From: Syntrophus sp963665935
GTDB taxonomy: Bacteria; Desulfobacterota; Syntrophia; Syntrophales; Syntrophaceae
Direction: 5' to 3'
Assembly: GCA_963665935.1 (NCBI GenBank)
Contig: OY762510.1
Span: 806,001 to 870,000, forward strand
DNA: 64,000 nucleotides
Shown here piece after piece: positions 27,201 through 36,066 of this stretch. Numbering within the stretch: position 1 is the stretch's first letter; every line of letters starts with the position of its first letter. The position numbers and the translations under genes were made by a program. The notes beneath the pieces were generated by a model. That model worked only from the letters and a program-made list of their open reading frames with translations. It had not been told where the DNA came from and searched no databases.

Positions 27201-28431
27201 CCCATACCTCTGCCGTCTCACGCTCCACCATTTTCTTGGCGCTCTTTACCGTCGTGACGTACCCTTTTTCCTGCAGCCTGTTGTAAACAAAGGGCTTAAA
27301 CAGTTCGAGAGCCATCTTTTTCGGCAGCCCGCATTGGTGCAAGCGCAGATCCGGACCTACCGTGATTACGGAACGGCCGGAATAGTCAACGCGCTTTCCC
27401 AGAAGGTTCTGGCGAAAGCGTCCCTGTTTTCCTTTGAGCATATCGGACAGCGATTTCAAAGGCCGCTTGTTCGTTCCCGTTATGGCTCTGCCTCGTCTGC
27501 CATTGTCAAAAAGAACATCAACGGCTTCCTGGAGCATCCTTTTTTCGTTGCGAATGATAATCTCGGGGGCGTTGAGCTCCTGCAAGCGCTTCAACCGATT
27601 GTTCCGATTGATCACGCGCCGGTAAAGGTCATTTAAATCCGACGTGGCAAACCGCCCGCCATCCAGCGGAACAAGGGGACGCAAATCCGGGGGAATAACG
27701 GGAAGAACGGTCAGAATCATCCACTCCGGGCGATTCCCTGATTTACGAAGGGCCTCAATGACCTTCAATCTCTTGATGACCTTCTTTCTCTTCGTATCCG
27801 AAGAAGCGGTCTTCAACTCCTCCCGCAGCTCCACATCCATCGATTCCAGGTCGACTTCTTCAAGAAGCTTTCTAACGGCTTCCGCACCGATACCTGCCTG
27901 GAAGGCATCCGCACCGTACTGGTCTCTCAGATCATTGTACTCCTCATCGGAGAGTAACTCTTTTTTTCTCAACGGCGTGCTTTTCGGATCGAGGACGATC
28001 CACGATTCAAAATAGAGAATCCGCTCCAACTCCTTCAACGTCAGATCCAGGACATTCCCGATCCGGCTGGGCAGACTCTTGAGAAACCAGATATGTGCAA
28101 CCGGCGTAGCCAGGGTGATATGCCCCATCCGCTCGCGCCGAACCTTCGACTTGATGACTTCAACGCCGCATTTTTCGCAGACAACCCCCCTGTGTTTCAT
28201 TCGCTTGTAGCGCCCACAGAGACACTCATAATCCTTGACGGGACCAAATATTTTCGCACAGAAAAGCCCGTCACGTTCGGGTTTGAACGTTCGATAATTA
28301 ATCGTTTCAGGCTTTTTAACCTCACCGTAAGACCAGGAAAGAATCTTGTCTGGTGAAGAAATGGATATTTTTATTGCATTGAATCGAATCGGATCTTTTG
28401 GTTTTTCAAAATAGCTGAAAACATCTTCCAC
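24286..28431 (-). CDS. rpoC: RNA polymerase beta-prime subunit
   Basis: Catalytic RNA polymerase subunit. The 1381 residues show the N-terminal zinc site (CLCG and CEKC near 70-90), the active-site NADFDGDQMAVH that holds the catalytic magnesium, the second zinc site (CKAKYGVCAKCYG), and the trigger-loop region (IGEPGTQLTMRTFHIGG). The start is GTG at 28431 with GGGAG eight bases upstream. It follows rpoB by 54 bp and precedes rpsL. Confidence 0.98.
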   Translation of the reverse strand: MEDVFSYFEKPKDPIRFNAIKISISSPDKILSWSYGEVKKPETINYRTFKPERDGLFCAKIFGPVKDYECLCGRYKRMKHRGVVCEKCGVEVIKSKVRRERMGHITLATPVAHIWFLKSLPSRIGNVLDLTLKELERILYFESWIVLDPKSTPLRKKELLSDEEYNDLRDQYGADAFQAGIGAEAVRKLLEEVDLESMDVELREELKTASSDTKRKKVIKRLKVIEALRKSGNRPEWMILTVLPVIPPDLRPLVPLDGGRFATSDLNDLYRRVINRNNRLKRLQELNAPEIIIRNEKRMLQEAVDVLFDNGRRGRAITGTNKRPLKSLSDMLKGKQGRFRQNLLGKRVDYSGRSVITVGPDLRLHQCGLPKKMALELFKPFVYNRLQEKGYVTTVKSAKKMVERETAEVWDALDEVVREYPVMLNRAPTLHRLGLQAFEPVLIEGKAIQLHPLVCTAFNADFDGDQMAVHVPLSIEAQTEARVLMMSTNNILSPANGKPIIIPSQDVVLGIYYLTRMKEDALGHGMSFADSDEVRSAFDAGAVELQARIKVRINGELKQTTVGRVLLNEIIPEAISFDVINKVMNKKELANLIDYCYRTCGEKMTVLLADRLKDLGFKYSTHSGMSFAVRNLNIPGNKKDILGRADRDVLEIQKQYMDGLITDGERYNKVIDIWAQATEKIASEMMGGIETEEQITAEGKKIVESFNPIYMMADSGARGSNAQIRQLAGMRGLMAKPSGEIIETPITANFREGLTVLQYFISTHGARKGLADTALKTANSGYLTRRLVDVAQDCIITQTDCGTIDGIYVSALMEGGEIIETAGERVLGRVALEEILDPFTGEVIVGANEDIDEALSEKIDRAGIESVSIRSVLTCKAKYGVCAKCYGRDLGHGHLVNIGEAVGIIAAQSIGEPGTQLTMRTFHIGGTAKFEEHSTLDSRHDGNAKYVDLNYVTSKTGNVVVMSRHGEIHVLDEQSRSRGKYTVPYGAHLKVGDGQSVKRGDRMAEWDPFSIPILAELDGIIKFGDIIEGKTMQEQVDEVTGLSRKVIVEFKGADLRPRVSIKDAKGRTAKVPGTNAAARHLLSVGVNIVVSEGDEVKAGDIIAKIPRETTKTKDITGGLPRVAELFEARKPKDFAVISEIDGVVSYGKDAKGKRKVIVVPEIGDEKEYLIPKGKHVSVQEGDRVIAGEALMSGVNNPHDLLMIKGEKALARYLVDEVQEVYRLQGVKINDKHMEVIVRQMLRRVKVMDPGDTPFMADEQVEKFRFQEENEKAISRGERPAVGEPVLLGITKASLSTQSFISAASFQETTRVLTEASLAGKVDYLRGLKENVIMGRLIPAGTGLVMYRKLGIKTIADDAAESVEIAENNTDDEKTLDMHATN

Positions 28432-28485
28432 AGTTTTTACTCCCGGTTATATATAACTTGATGTTGCGGACGAAGGAGACGACTT

Positions 28486-31400
28486 CTATTCTTCTTCAAT
28501 CAATTCAACATCAAGGCAAAGACTTTGCAGTTCTTTTACCAGAACATTAAACGACTCCGGCAGGCCTGGTTCTGATGTATTCTCACCTTTAACGATCGCT
28601 TCATAAATCCTCGTTCGGCCGGCCACGTCATCCGACTTGACGGTTAAAAATTCCTGCAGCGAATACGCGGCACCGTAAGCTTCCATGGCCCATACTTCCA
28701 TCTCGCCCAGTCTCTGCCCGCCGAACTGAGCCTTTCCGCCCAGAGGCTGCTGAGTGACCAGCGAGTACGGACCAATGGACCTTGCATGAATCTTGTTGTC
28801 CACAAGATGATGCAGTTTGAGCATATAGATCATACCCACGGTTATTTCCTGATCGAATGGTTCACCTGTGCGACCGTCATAGAGTGTCGCCTGTCCCTTT
28901 GAAGGAAGATCCGCCAGTTCCAGCATTCCTCGAATATCCGTTTCACTGGCACCGTCAAAGACCGGTGACGAAACGGCTATTCCCCGCTGAAGCTTGCGTA
29001 CAAAGTGGACAACTTCTTCTTCGGTCGCCCCGTCCACATATTTTTCAAACTCCTTCAACCCATATATGCTCTTTAACTCGTCCCTTAGTTGATTCTGGCT
29101 GGAATAGCTCTCCAGCAGTTCATTGAGTTTTTCACCCAGCCCTTTCGCCGCCCAGCCGAGGTGCGTTTCAAGAATCTGTCCCACATTCATTCGCGAGGGC
29201 ACGCCAAGAGGGTTCAGCACAATGTCAACAGGCCTGCCATCTTTAAAATAAGGCATATCCTCTTCCGGCAGTATCCTGGAAAGGACACCCTTATTTCCAT
29301 GCCGTCCCGCCATCTTATCGCCGGCCTGCAGTTTCCTCTTGATTGCGATATAAACCTTCACCATTTTGATGACGCCGGGCGGCAGTTCATCGCTCGCCTT
29401 GAGCTTTTCCATCTTCTCATTAAAATAGGCTTCGACCAGCTCTATCTTGTTGTAAAGATTAGTCATCATGCGACCAACCGCCTGCTCTGTCTCCTCATCA
29501 TCCACTAAGGTGATTTCCTTCCACAGATTCAGAGGAATTTCATTCAAGACTTCCGGGGTGATGACATCGCCCTTCTTGAGGCAGATTTTCTTTCTCTTTG
29601 GATCAACGATCCGTGCACCGGACTGTTTACCCTGCAGCAGGGAGCTGACGTCCTTCTTCACCATTTCCGTGACGATCCGAATCTCGTCGTCTCTATCCTT
29701 CTGCAGCATCGCCGCCGCTTCATCTTCAATATACTGTGACCTCAGGTCTTTCTCCGCTCCCTTCCGGGTAAAGATCTTGGCATCGATCACGGTCCCCTCG
29801 ACACCCGGCGGAACACGCAGCGAGGTATCTCTCACATCACTGGCCTTCTCACCGAAGATAGCGCGGAGCAGCTTTTCTTCAGAGGACAACTGGGTTTCTC
29901 CCTTGGGGGTTATCTTACCCACCAGGATATCACCCGCCTTGACGGAGACACCCATCCGGACAATCCCGCTGTCATCGAGGTTGCGGAGGGCTTCTTCACC
30001 GACATTTGGAATATCCCTTGTGATATCCTCCTTGCCGAGTTTGGTATCCCTGGCCATGGTCTCAAATTCTTCAATGTGAATGGACGTGTAGATATCCTCC
30101 TTGACGATCCGTTCACTGACGAGGATGGAGTCTTCATAATTGTATCCCCCCCAGGACATGAACGCCACCATGACATTGCGTCCCAGGGCAAGTTCACCAT
30201 TATCCGTGGCAGGTCCATCGGCGATAATATCGCCTCTCTTGACCCATTCCCCCTTATTGACGATGGCCTTCTGGTTGAAGCAGGTATCCTGATTGGACCG
30301 CTGATATTTAATCAAGGTGTAGATATCGACACCGGTATCGCTTTCTTCTTTCTCGGCGTTCTCGCACTTGATGACAATCCTCGAGGCATCGACACTCTCA
30401 ACAAATCCGGATCTCTTGGCAACCACAACCGCACCGGAATCCCGGGCGACAGCCCGCTCCATGCCGGTCCCCACGAGAGGGATCTCCGGCCTCATCAAGG
30501 GAACGGCCTGCCTCTGCATGTTCGATCCCATCAAGGCTCGGTTCGCATCATCATGCTCCAGAAAAGGGATCAGTGTCGCGGCAACGCTCACCAGTTGGTT
30601 CGGTGACACGTCTACCATGTTGACATCCGTGGGAATCACCGTGACAAAATCTCCGCCTTTCCTTGCCGAGATCAATTCGCCTTTGAAACTCCCGTCGGAA
30701 TTCACGGGTTGGTCCGCAGGCGCGATGACCTGGTTTTCCTCCTCGATGGCGGTCAGATACTTGACTTCAGGCAGGACCCGGCCCTCTCCCACCATACGAT
30801 AAGGCGTCTCGATAAAACCGAACTCATTGACCCTGGCGTAGGTGCTCAGGGAAACGATCAATCCGATATTCGGACCTTCCGGCGTCTCCACGGGACAGAT
30901 TCGGCCATAATGCGTAGGATGGACATCGCGCACCTCAAACCCGGCTCGTTCACGGGTCAATCCACCAGGCCCTAGGGCGGACAGCCTCCTCTTATGGGTA
31001 ATCTCGGACAAGGGATTGGTCTGGTCCATAAACTGCGAAAGCTGGCTGCTGCCGAAAAATTCACTCACGACCGCAGATACGGGCTTTACATTGACGAGAT
31101 CATGGGGCATCATCGTTTCGATGTCCTGAAGGCTCATTTTTTCCTTGATCGCCCGTTCCATCCGCACCAAGCCGATGCGGTACTGATTCTCAATCAGCTC
31201 GCCGACGGAGCGCACCCTCCGGTTGCCGAGATGATCAATATCATCCACGCTGCATTCCGGGACGCCGTTTTTAAGGTCGATGAGATATTTCACGGCGGCC
31301 ATGATGTCTTCGTTTCTCAAAACCGTCACATTGGTGGAAACATCCAGACGGAGTTTATAGTTCATCTTCGCCCGGCCAACCGTGGAAAGGTCGTAGCTGT

Positions 31401-32577
31401 CGCTCTCAAAAAAGAGGCTGTTGAAAAACTTCTGCGCCGTATCGGGCGTCGGTGGATTGCTTGGTCTCAAACGCCGGTAAATCTCGATGATGGCGTCGCC
31501 GGATGCCTCCATCCGGTCAATCAGCAAGGTGTCTCTTATGGAGGCATTGGACATATCATCGCCGATCTGAATTACGCTCAGCTCCCGAATTCCTTTTTCC
31601 CGAATCGCATCCACTCCTGCGGCGCTCAACGCCTCATTGCAACGGAAGATGACTTCTCCCGTTTCCGGATCCAGGATATCGGCCGCCAGAATTCTTCCCG
31701 GCAGTTCCTCAATATCCAGTAGAATCCGTTCAACATGCTGTTCTTTGATTTTCTTCAGAATTGTTTTGTTGATCCGGCGTCCTTTCTTGAAAAGAAGTTC
31801 GCCCGAGTTCAGATCTCTGATATCGTCATAAAGTTTATGACCAATCAGAGATTCCTCAACCGCCACGTAAAAGGAATCTCCTTCACAAAAAACATGCTCC
31901 ACATCATAGAAGTAATTCAGCAAGTCCTCCGTGGAGTAGCCCATTGCCTTAAGGAGAATGGTAACGGGCATCTTCCGACGGCGGTCAATGCGGACATAGA
32001 GGAGATCCTTGGAATCAAATTCCAGATCCAGCCAGGACCCCCGGATGGGAATGATCCTGGCTGAATAGATCAGCTTTCCGCTTGATAAGGTTTTTCCTTT
32101 GTCATGGTCGAAAAATATGCCTGGGGATCGGTGCAATTGGCTGACAATGACTCGTTCCGTTCCATTGACAATGAAAGTCCCCTTTTCGGTCATAAGGGGA
32201 ATTTCACCGAAGTAGATCTCCTGCTCCTTGATGTCCCGGATGTTCTTCTGATCGGACACGCGGTCCGTATCAAAAACAACGAGTCGTACGACAATCTTCA
32301 AGGGAGCCGCAAAGGTCATCCCTTTCTGAATGCACTCGTTGACGTCATAACGTACAGCCCCTATTTTATAACTTACAAATTCCAGCGAGCATTTCCCACT
32401 GAAATCCGAAATGGGAAATACGCTTTTAAAAGCACCCTGCAGGCCGTAATTCTTACGATTTTCCGGAGCTTCCTTCTCCTGGAGAAATGTTTCGTAAGAC
32501 CTCACCTGAATGTCAATGAGGTTGGGAACTTCCAGAATTTCTTCAATACGGCCAAAGTTTTTTCTAAATTCGCCCAT
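28486..32577 (-). CDS. rpoB: RNA polymerase beta subunit
   Basis: Catalytic subunit of RNA polymerase and rifampicin target. The 1363 residues contain the rifampicin-pocket segment SQLSQFMDQTNPLSEITHK, all residues there of the sensitive type, and the C-terminal QPLGGKAQFGGQRLGEMEVWA. The ATG at 32577 has AGGA five bases upstream; a TTG ten codons earlier is rejected. It lies between rplL and rpoC. Confidence 0.98.
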   Translation of the reverse strand: MGEFRKNFGRIEEILEVPNLIDIQVRSYETFLQEKEAPENRKNYGLQGAFKSVFPISDFSGKCSLEFVSYKIGAVRYDVNECIQKGMTFAAPLKIVVRLVVFDTDRVSDQKNIRDIKEQEIYFGEIPLMTEKGTFIVNGTERVIVSQLHRSPGIFFDHDKGKTLSSGKLIYSARIIPIRGSWLDLEFDSKDLLYVRIDRRRKMPVTILLKAMGYSTEDLLNYFYDVEHVFCEGDSFYVAVEESLIGHKLYDDIRDLNSGELLFKKGRRINKTILKKIKEQHVERILLDIEELPGRILAADILDPETGEVIFRCNEALSAAGVDAIREKGIRELSVIQIGDDMSNASIRDTLLIDRMEASGDAIIEIYRRLRPSNPPTPDTAQKFFNSLFFESDSYDLSTVGRAKMNYKLRLDVSTNVTVLRNEDIMAAVKYLIDLKNGVPECSVDDIDHLGNRRVRSVGELIENQYRIGLVRMERAIKEKMSLQDIETMMPHDLVNVKPVSAVVSEFFGSSQLSQFMDQTNPLSEITHKRRLSALGPGGLTRERAGFEVRDVHPTHYGRICPVETPEGPNIGLIVSLSTYARVNEFGFIETPYRMVGEGRVLPEVKYLTAIEEENQVIAPADQPVNSDGSFKGELISARKGGDFVTVIPTDVNMVDVSPNQLVSVAATLIPFLEHDDANRALMGSNMQRQAVPLMRPEIPLVGTGMERAVARDSGAVVVAKRSGFVESVDASRIVIKCENAEKEESDTGVDIYTLIKYQRSNQDTCFNQKAIVNKGEWVKRGDIIADGPATDNGELALGRNVMVAFMSWGGYNYEDSILVSERIVKEDIYTSIHIEEFETMARDTKLGKEDITRDIPNVGEEALRNLDDSGIVRMGVSVKAGDILVGKITPKGETQLSSEEKLLRAIFGEKASDVRDTSLRVPPGVEGTVIDAKIFTRKGAEKDLRSQYIEDEAAAMLQKDRDDEIRIVTEMVKKDVSSLLQGKQSGARIVDPKRKKICLKKGDVITPEVLNEIPLNLWKEITLVDDEETEQAVGRMMTNLYNKIELVEAYFNEKMEKLKASDELPPGVIKMVKVYIAIKRKLQAGDKMAGRHGNKGVLSRILPEEDMPYFKDGRPVDIVLNPLGVPSRMNVGQILETHLGWAAKGLGEKLNELLESYSSQNQLRDELKSIYGLKEFEKYVDGATEEEVVHFVRKLQRGIAVSSPVFDGASETDIRGMLELADLPSKGQATLYDGRTGEPFDQEITVGMIYMLKLHHLVDNKIHARSIGPYSLVTQQPLGGKAQFGGQRLGEMEVWAMEAYGAAYSLQEFLTVKSDDVAGRTRIYEAIVKGENTSEPGLPESFNVLVKELQSLCLDVELIEEE

Positions 32578-32627
32578 GGCATTCCTAATTATAGTTTGGG
32601 CACGCAATGTGCCCTCGTGTTATTCAA

Positions 32628-33011
32628 TTATTTAACTTCTACGGTCCCGCCGACTTCTTCAATTTTCTTCTTGATATCAGCGGCTTCATCCTTCGATACA
32701 GCTTCTTTGATGGGTTTCGGCGCACCTTCCACCAGATCTTTCGCCTCTTTGAGACCAAGACCCGTTATGGCCCGGACAACCTTGATGACCTGAATCTTCT
32801 GATCACCAAAACCGGTCAGAATCGCATCGAATTCCGTCTTTTCCTCGACGGGCGCCGCCGCCTCCGCCGGACCTGCAGCCGCGGCAACAGCGACAGGAGC
32901 TGCAGCGGATACACCGAATCTTTCTTCCAGTTCCTTGACCAGTTCGGAGAGTTCCAGAACCGTCATCCCTTCAATGAATTTCACGACATCTTCTTTTGTA
33001 ATTTCCGCCAT
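32628..33011 (-). CDS. rplL: 50S ribosomal protein L7/L12
   Basis: Stalk protein that recruits translation GTPases. The 127 residues have an N-terminal dimerisation helix (VELSELVKELEERFGV region), an alanine- and glycine-rich hinge around 40-55, and the C-terminal KTEFDAILTGFGDQKIQVIK domain. It follows rplJ by 64 bp. Confidence 0.98.
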   Translation of the reverse strand: MAEITKEDVVKFIEGMTVLELSELVKELEERFGVSAAAPVAVAAAAGPAEAAAPVEEKTEFDAILTGFGDQKIQVIKVVRAITGLGLKEAKDLVEGAPKPIKEAVSKDEAADIKKKIEEVGGTVEVK

Positions 33012-33075
33012 TTTCTATCCCTTCCTGTGTGTAGTTATAATGTGTGGAGTTATAATAATGTTAAAGAGTGCTCCT

Positions 33076-33600
33076 TTAATTGCCCTCTTCTTTTTTGGCT
33101 CGATATCCATCCAGCACCTGGACAAAACCCCGCGGCACTGCGCTGAGTACATTGACCAGCTGCGTCTGAACACCTACCATCACGGAAAGCAGCTTGGCGA
33201 GCAGAATCTCCCTGCTGGGAAGATCCGCCAATGCGCCCAGTTGCTGAACTGTAATGACCTTATCGCCCAACATGCCGATTTTAAGCTCCAATTCCGCGTT
33301 CTTCTTTGCGAAGTCCGACAAAATCTTACTCGGCTCTACGGGATCGCCATAACTGAGAATCAAAGCCAACGGCCCTTTGAAATAATCCTGCAATGCTTCA
33401 AGGGATGTATCCCGAGAGGCAATGTTCAAAAGGGTGTTTTTCACAACTTTCAACTCAGCGTTAGACTTCCGCAAGTCATTTCGCAATGCCGTCATTTTGG
33501 CAACATCAATTCCACTGAAGTTTGCCAGAACGGCCAGTTTGAATGACTTAACCTTTTGGTGGAGCTCAACGGCAACCTGCTCTTTCGTCCTCCGATCCAA
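33076..33600 (-). CDS. rplJ: 50S ribosomal protein L10
   Basis: Base of the L7/L12 stalk. The 174 residues contain KLAVLANFSGIDVAKMTALR and KNTLLNIASRDT, and a C-terminal helix that binds L7/L12. The start is TTG at 33600 with a strong AAGGAGGT six bases upstream. A 288-bp leader precedes it that holds an L10-binding RNA (33740-33822) and a stable stem-loop just before the ribosome-binding site, so autogenous translational control is likely. Confidence 0.97.
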   Translation of the reverse strand: MDRRTKEQVAVELHQKVKSFKLAVLANFSGIDVAKMTALRNDLRKSNAELKVVKNTLLNIASRDTSLEALQDYFKGPLALILSYGDPVEPSKILSDFAKKNAELELKIGMLGDKVITVQQLGALADLPSREILLAKLLSVMVGVQTQLVNVLSAVPRGFVQVLDGYRAKKEEGN

Positions 33601-33619
33601 TCTTAACCTCCTTTCTCGC

Positions 33620-33641
33620 CTGCCATGCGATTACATGGCAG
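33620..33641 (-). promoter_or_regulatory. Stem-loop just upstream of the rplJ ribosome-binding site
   Basis: Perfect 8-bp stem CTGCCATG / CATGGCAG with a six-base loop, ending about 6 bases before AAGGAGGT of rplJ. It probably belongs to the L10-leader control of rplJ-rplL translation. That role is an inference from position. Confidence 0.5.
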
Positions 33642-33739
33642 AATAAATTATCTTCCCGGAAAATCAGAACCTGTTACAAAGGAATTAAAAATAGGAGAAC
33701 TGAGCAGCACACAGGAACATACACACAAGCTTACTGCAC

Positions 33740-33822
33740 TGAAGCATAATTACGCTTCACTCAATAGTGATCTCGGCAGGCCGACGCACGCATCGTTTGA
33801 ACCCTGTACCTGCTGTCTCAGA
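33740..33822 (-). ncRNA. Ribosomal protein L10 leader
   Basis: On the minus strand the transcript carries GACAGCAGG (33809-33817) and, across a variable loop, CCTGCCGAG (33772-33780). This is the conserved kink-turn-like L10-binding motif of rplJ leaders in many bacteria. A further hairpin follows at 33741-33758 (GAAGC/GCTTC arms). L10, or L10 with L12, binding here represses rplJ-rplL translation in known cases. Boundaries are approximate. Confidence 0.75.
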
Positions 33823-33888
33823 TTTCTCTATTAGTGGTATGATTTCACATCTGCCTTGAACTGATTAAAATAGAAGTAACTTGAATTC

Positions 33889-34587
33889 TTATAGATTTCT
33901 TAAATCCAGCGGATCAACCCTCACACCGGGGCCCATTGTCGAGGAAACCGCGATACCTTTAACATAGGTTCCCTTACTGGTGGCAGGTTTCAACTTGATA
34001 ATCATTTCCATGAGGGCCTGAATGTTTTCCATCAACTTCTCAGGACCAAAGGACACTTTCCCCACGGGACTGTGGACAATCCCTGCTTTCTCCACCCGAA
34101 ATTCCACTTTGCCTGCCTTCACTTCCTTGACAGCCGTGGCGACATCAAAGGTAACCGTCCCCACTTTGGGATTAGGCATCAATCCCCGAGGACCGAGAAT
34201 TTTCCCGAGTTTGCCGACGTTTCCCATCATATCCGGGGTCGCCACAACACGGTCAAATTCAAGCCAGCCCCCCTTGATCTTTTCGATGTACTCATCGGCT
34301 CCCACGTAATCTGCCCCTGCATCAAGGGCTTCTTTTTCCTTTTCGCCCTTTGCAAAGACCAGAAGTCGTACTGTTTTCCCCAAACCGTTCGGAAGCACGA
34401 CACTTCCTCGAACCATCTGATCAGCATGGGCCGGATTTACACCCAGACGAAAAGCGGCCTCAACCGTTTCATCGAACTTCGCTCTTGCATTACCCGTTAC
34501 AAGTTCCAACGCTTCGGAAAGCGTATAGCGGTGTCCCGGCTCCACTTTCCCCCTCGCAGCTAAATATGTCTTACCCCTTCTTGGCAT
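33889..34587 (-). CDS. rplA: 50S ribosomal protein L1
   Basis: L1-stalk protein that moves deacylated tRNA out of the E site; also a translational repressor of rplK-rplA in many bacteria. The 232 residues contain the signature MPNPKVGTVTFDV and GKVEFRVEKAGIVHSPVG. It follows rplK by 127 bp. Confidence 0.98.
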   Translation of the reverse strand: MPRRGKTYLAARGKVEPGHRYTLSEALELVTGNARAKFDETVEAAFRLGVNPAHADQMVRGSVVLPNGLGKTVRLLVFAKGEKEKEALDAGADYVGADEYIEKIKGGWLEFDRVVATPDMMGNVGKLGKILGPRGLMPNPKVGTVTFDVATAVKEVKAGKVEFRVEKAGIVHSPVGKVSFGPEKLMENIQALMEMIIKLKPATSKGTYVKGIAVSSTMGPGVRVDPLDLRNL

Positions 34588-34714
34588 GACTTAACCTCAA
34601 TGTACAGTTTCGACCCGGAAGAACAAAAGCCCATTTCTTTTCAGGTCTCTACCGGTTTTTGTAAAATCGTGATTCCTACTTTAATATAAAGAACACTCCG
34701 GAATAACCTGGAGT

Positions 34715-35140
34715 CTAACCGGATATCTCAATCCCCATCGATCTTGCCGTACCTTCAACAATCCGGATCGCTCCTTCCATGTCCACGGCATTCAAATCTT
34801 TATATTTCAAATCTGCAATTTCTCTCACCTGCTGCGCCGATACCGTTCCTACCTTATCCCGCTTCGGATCGCTGGCTCCCTTGGCAATTTTTGCCGCCTG
34901 TTTGAGCAATACGGAGGCCGGCGGCGTTTTGGTGACGAAGGTAAAGGATCTATCTGCATAGACCGTGATCAAAACCGGAATAACCGTCCCTTCCTGATTT
35001 TGCGTCATAGCGTTATATGCCTTGCAGAATTCCATGATATTCACGCCATGCTGGCCCAAAGCCGGACCCACGGGCGGCGATGGTGTCGCTTTTCCCGCTT
35101 TCAGCTGAAGTTTGATATTAGCGATGACTTTCTTGGCCAT
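34715..35140 (-). CDS. rplK: 50S ribosomal protein L11
   Basis: GTPase-centre protein required for RelA activation. The 141 residues begin MAKKVIANIKLQLKAG and contain PPVGPALGQHGVNIMEFC, the L11 signature. The ATG at 35140 has AAGGTGG five bases upstream; an ATG three codons earlier is rejected. It follows nusG by 52 bp. Confidence 0.98.
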   Translation of the reverse strand: MAKKVIANIKLQLKAGKATPSPPVGPALGQHGVNIMEFCKAYNAMTQNQEGTVIPVLITVYADRSFTFVTKTPPASVLLKQAAKIAKGASDPKRDKVGTVSAQQVREIADLKYKDLNAVDMEGAIRIVEGTARSMGIEISG

Positions 35141-35192
35141 AATAACCACCTTACTTTATGATCTTGAGGCTGTCGGTACAACTTCTTTCCGA

Positions 35193-35723
35193 TCAGCTCT
35201 GAACAACCTGAATAAAATCCAATTCCACCGGGGTCGGTCGACCGAAGATGCTGACAATGACCCGCAACTTGCCTTTCTCTGCCTTGACCTCGTCTATCAC
35301 CCCATCAAAATTCGTAAAAGGACCATCTACAATGGTCACATGGTCTCCGACTTCAAATTTAAACTTCGGTTTGGGCTTCAGGGTACCTTCATCGATTCTT
35401 GTCTTAAGAAGCTCCACATCCCGGTCGGGGATAGGCGAGGGCTTTTCCCTGCTTCCGATAAATCCCGTCACCTTTGGGGTATCCTTCACAAGGTGCCACG
35501 TATCATCGTCCAGATCCATCTTCACAAGGATGTATCCCGGGAAGAACTTGCGCTTTGACGTTTTTTTCGTACCTGATACGAGTTCCACGACATCTTCTTC
35601 GGGAATCAGAATGTCTGCAAAGCGAGACTGCATGCCGGCAGTCTCAATCCGCTCCTGCAGAGACTGTTTCACCTTGCTTTCGAACCCTGAATACGTATGC
35701 ACGACATACCACTTGAAAGCCAT
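35193..35723 (-). CDS. nusG: Transcription termination/antitermination factor NusG
   Basis: Elongation factor bridging RNA polymerase with Rho or the ribosome. The 176 residues begin MAFKWYVVHTYSGFESKV (NGN domain) and end with a KOW domain (FEVGDHVTIVDGPFTNFDG, near 125-143). It follows secE by six bp, the standard pair. Confidence 0.98.
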   Translation of the reverse strand: MAFKWYVVHTYSGFESKVKQSLQERIETAGMQSRFADILIPEEDVVELVSGTKKTSKRKFFPGYILVKMDLDDDTWHLVKDTPKVTGFIGSREKPSPIPDRDVELLKTRIDEGTLKPKPKFKFEVGDHVTIVDGPFTNFDGVIDEVKAEKGKLRVIVSIFGRPTPVELDFIQVVQS

Positions 35724-35729
35724 AGTATT

Positions 35730-35945
35730 TTAACCCAAAACCAGTTTAATCGTCTTGGTGAGGCCGAAATCTACGATACCGAGGAAGGTGGAAACAATAA
35801 TGACAACGATAATGACCACGGAGGTAGAAGCCAGGGTCTGCTTCGGTGTGGGCCACGTCACTTTCTTAAGCTCCGCCCTCGCTCCTTTCAAAAACAGGCT
35901 CACGATTTCCGTATAGCCCTTTAACTTGATCATTATATTTTCCAT
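35730..35945 (-). CDS. secE: Preprotein translocase subunit SecE
   Basis: Clamp subunit of the SecYEG channel. The 71 residues have the amphipathic segment ARAELKKVTWPTPKQTLAST followed by one membrane helix (VVIIVVIIVSTFLGIVDFGL). This is the short single-helix form. The first ATG, with AAAGG eight bases upstream, is used. Confidence 0.96.
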   Translation of the reverse strand: MENIMIKLKGYTEIVSLFLKGARAELKKVTWPTPKQTLASTSVVIIVVIIVSTFLGIVDFGLTKTIKLVLG

Positions 35946-35974
35946 GCCTAAGACCTTTGACCCACTAAAAAAAA

Positions 35975-36051
35975 TGGCAGGCCAGGAGGGACTTGAACCC
36001 CCAGCATCCGGATTTGGAGTCCGGCGCTCTATCCATTAGAGCTACTGGCCT
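35975..36051 (-). tRNA. tRNA-Trp (anticodon CCA)
   Basis: Cloverleaf on the minus strand: acceptor AGGCCAG / CTGGCCT, anticodon loop ACTCCAAAT with CCA, T-loop GTTCAAGTC, and an encoded 3' CCA (35975-35977). It lies between rpmG and secE. Confidence 0.97.
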
Positions 36052-36066
36052 GTAAGAACGATTTAC

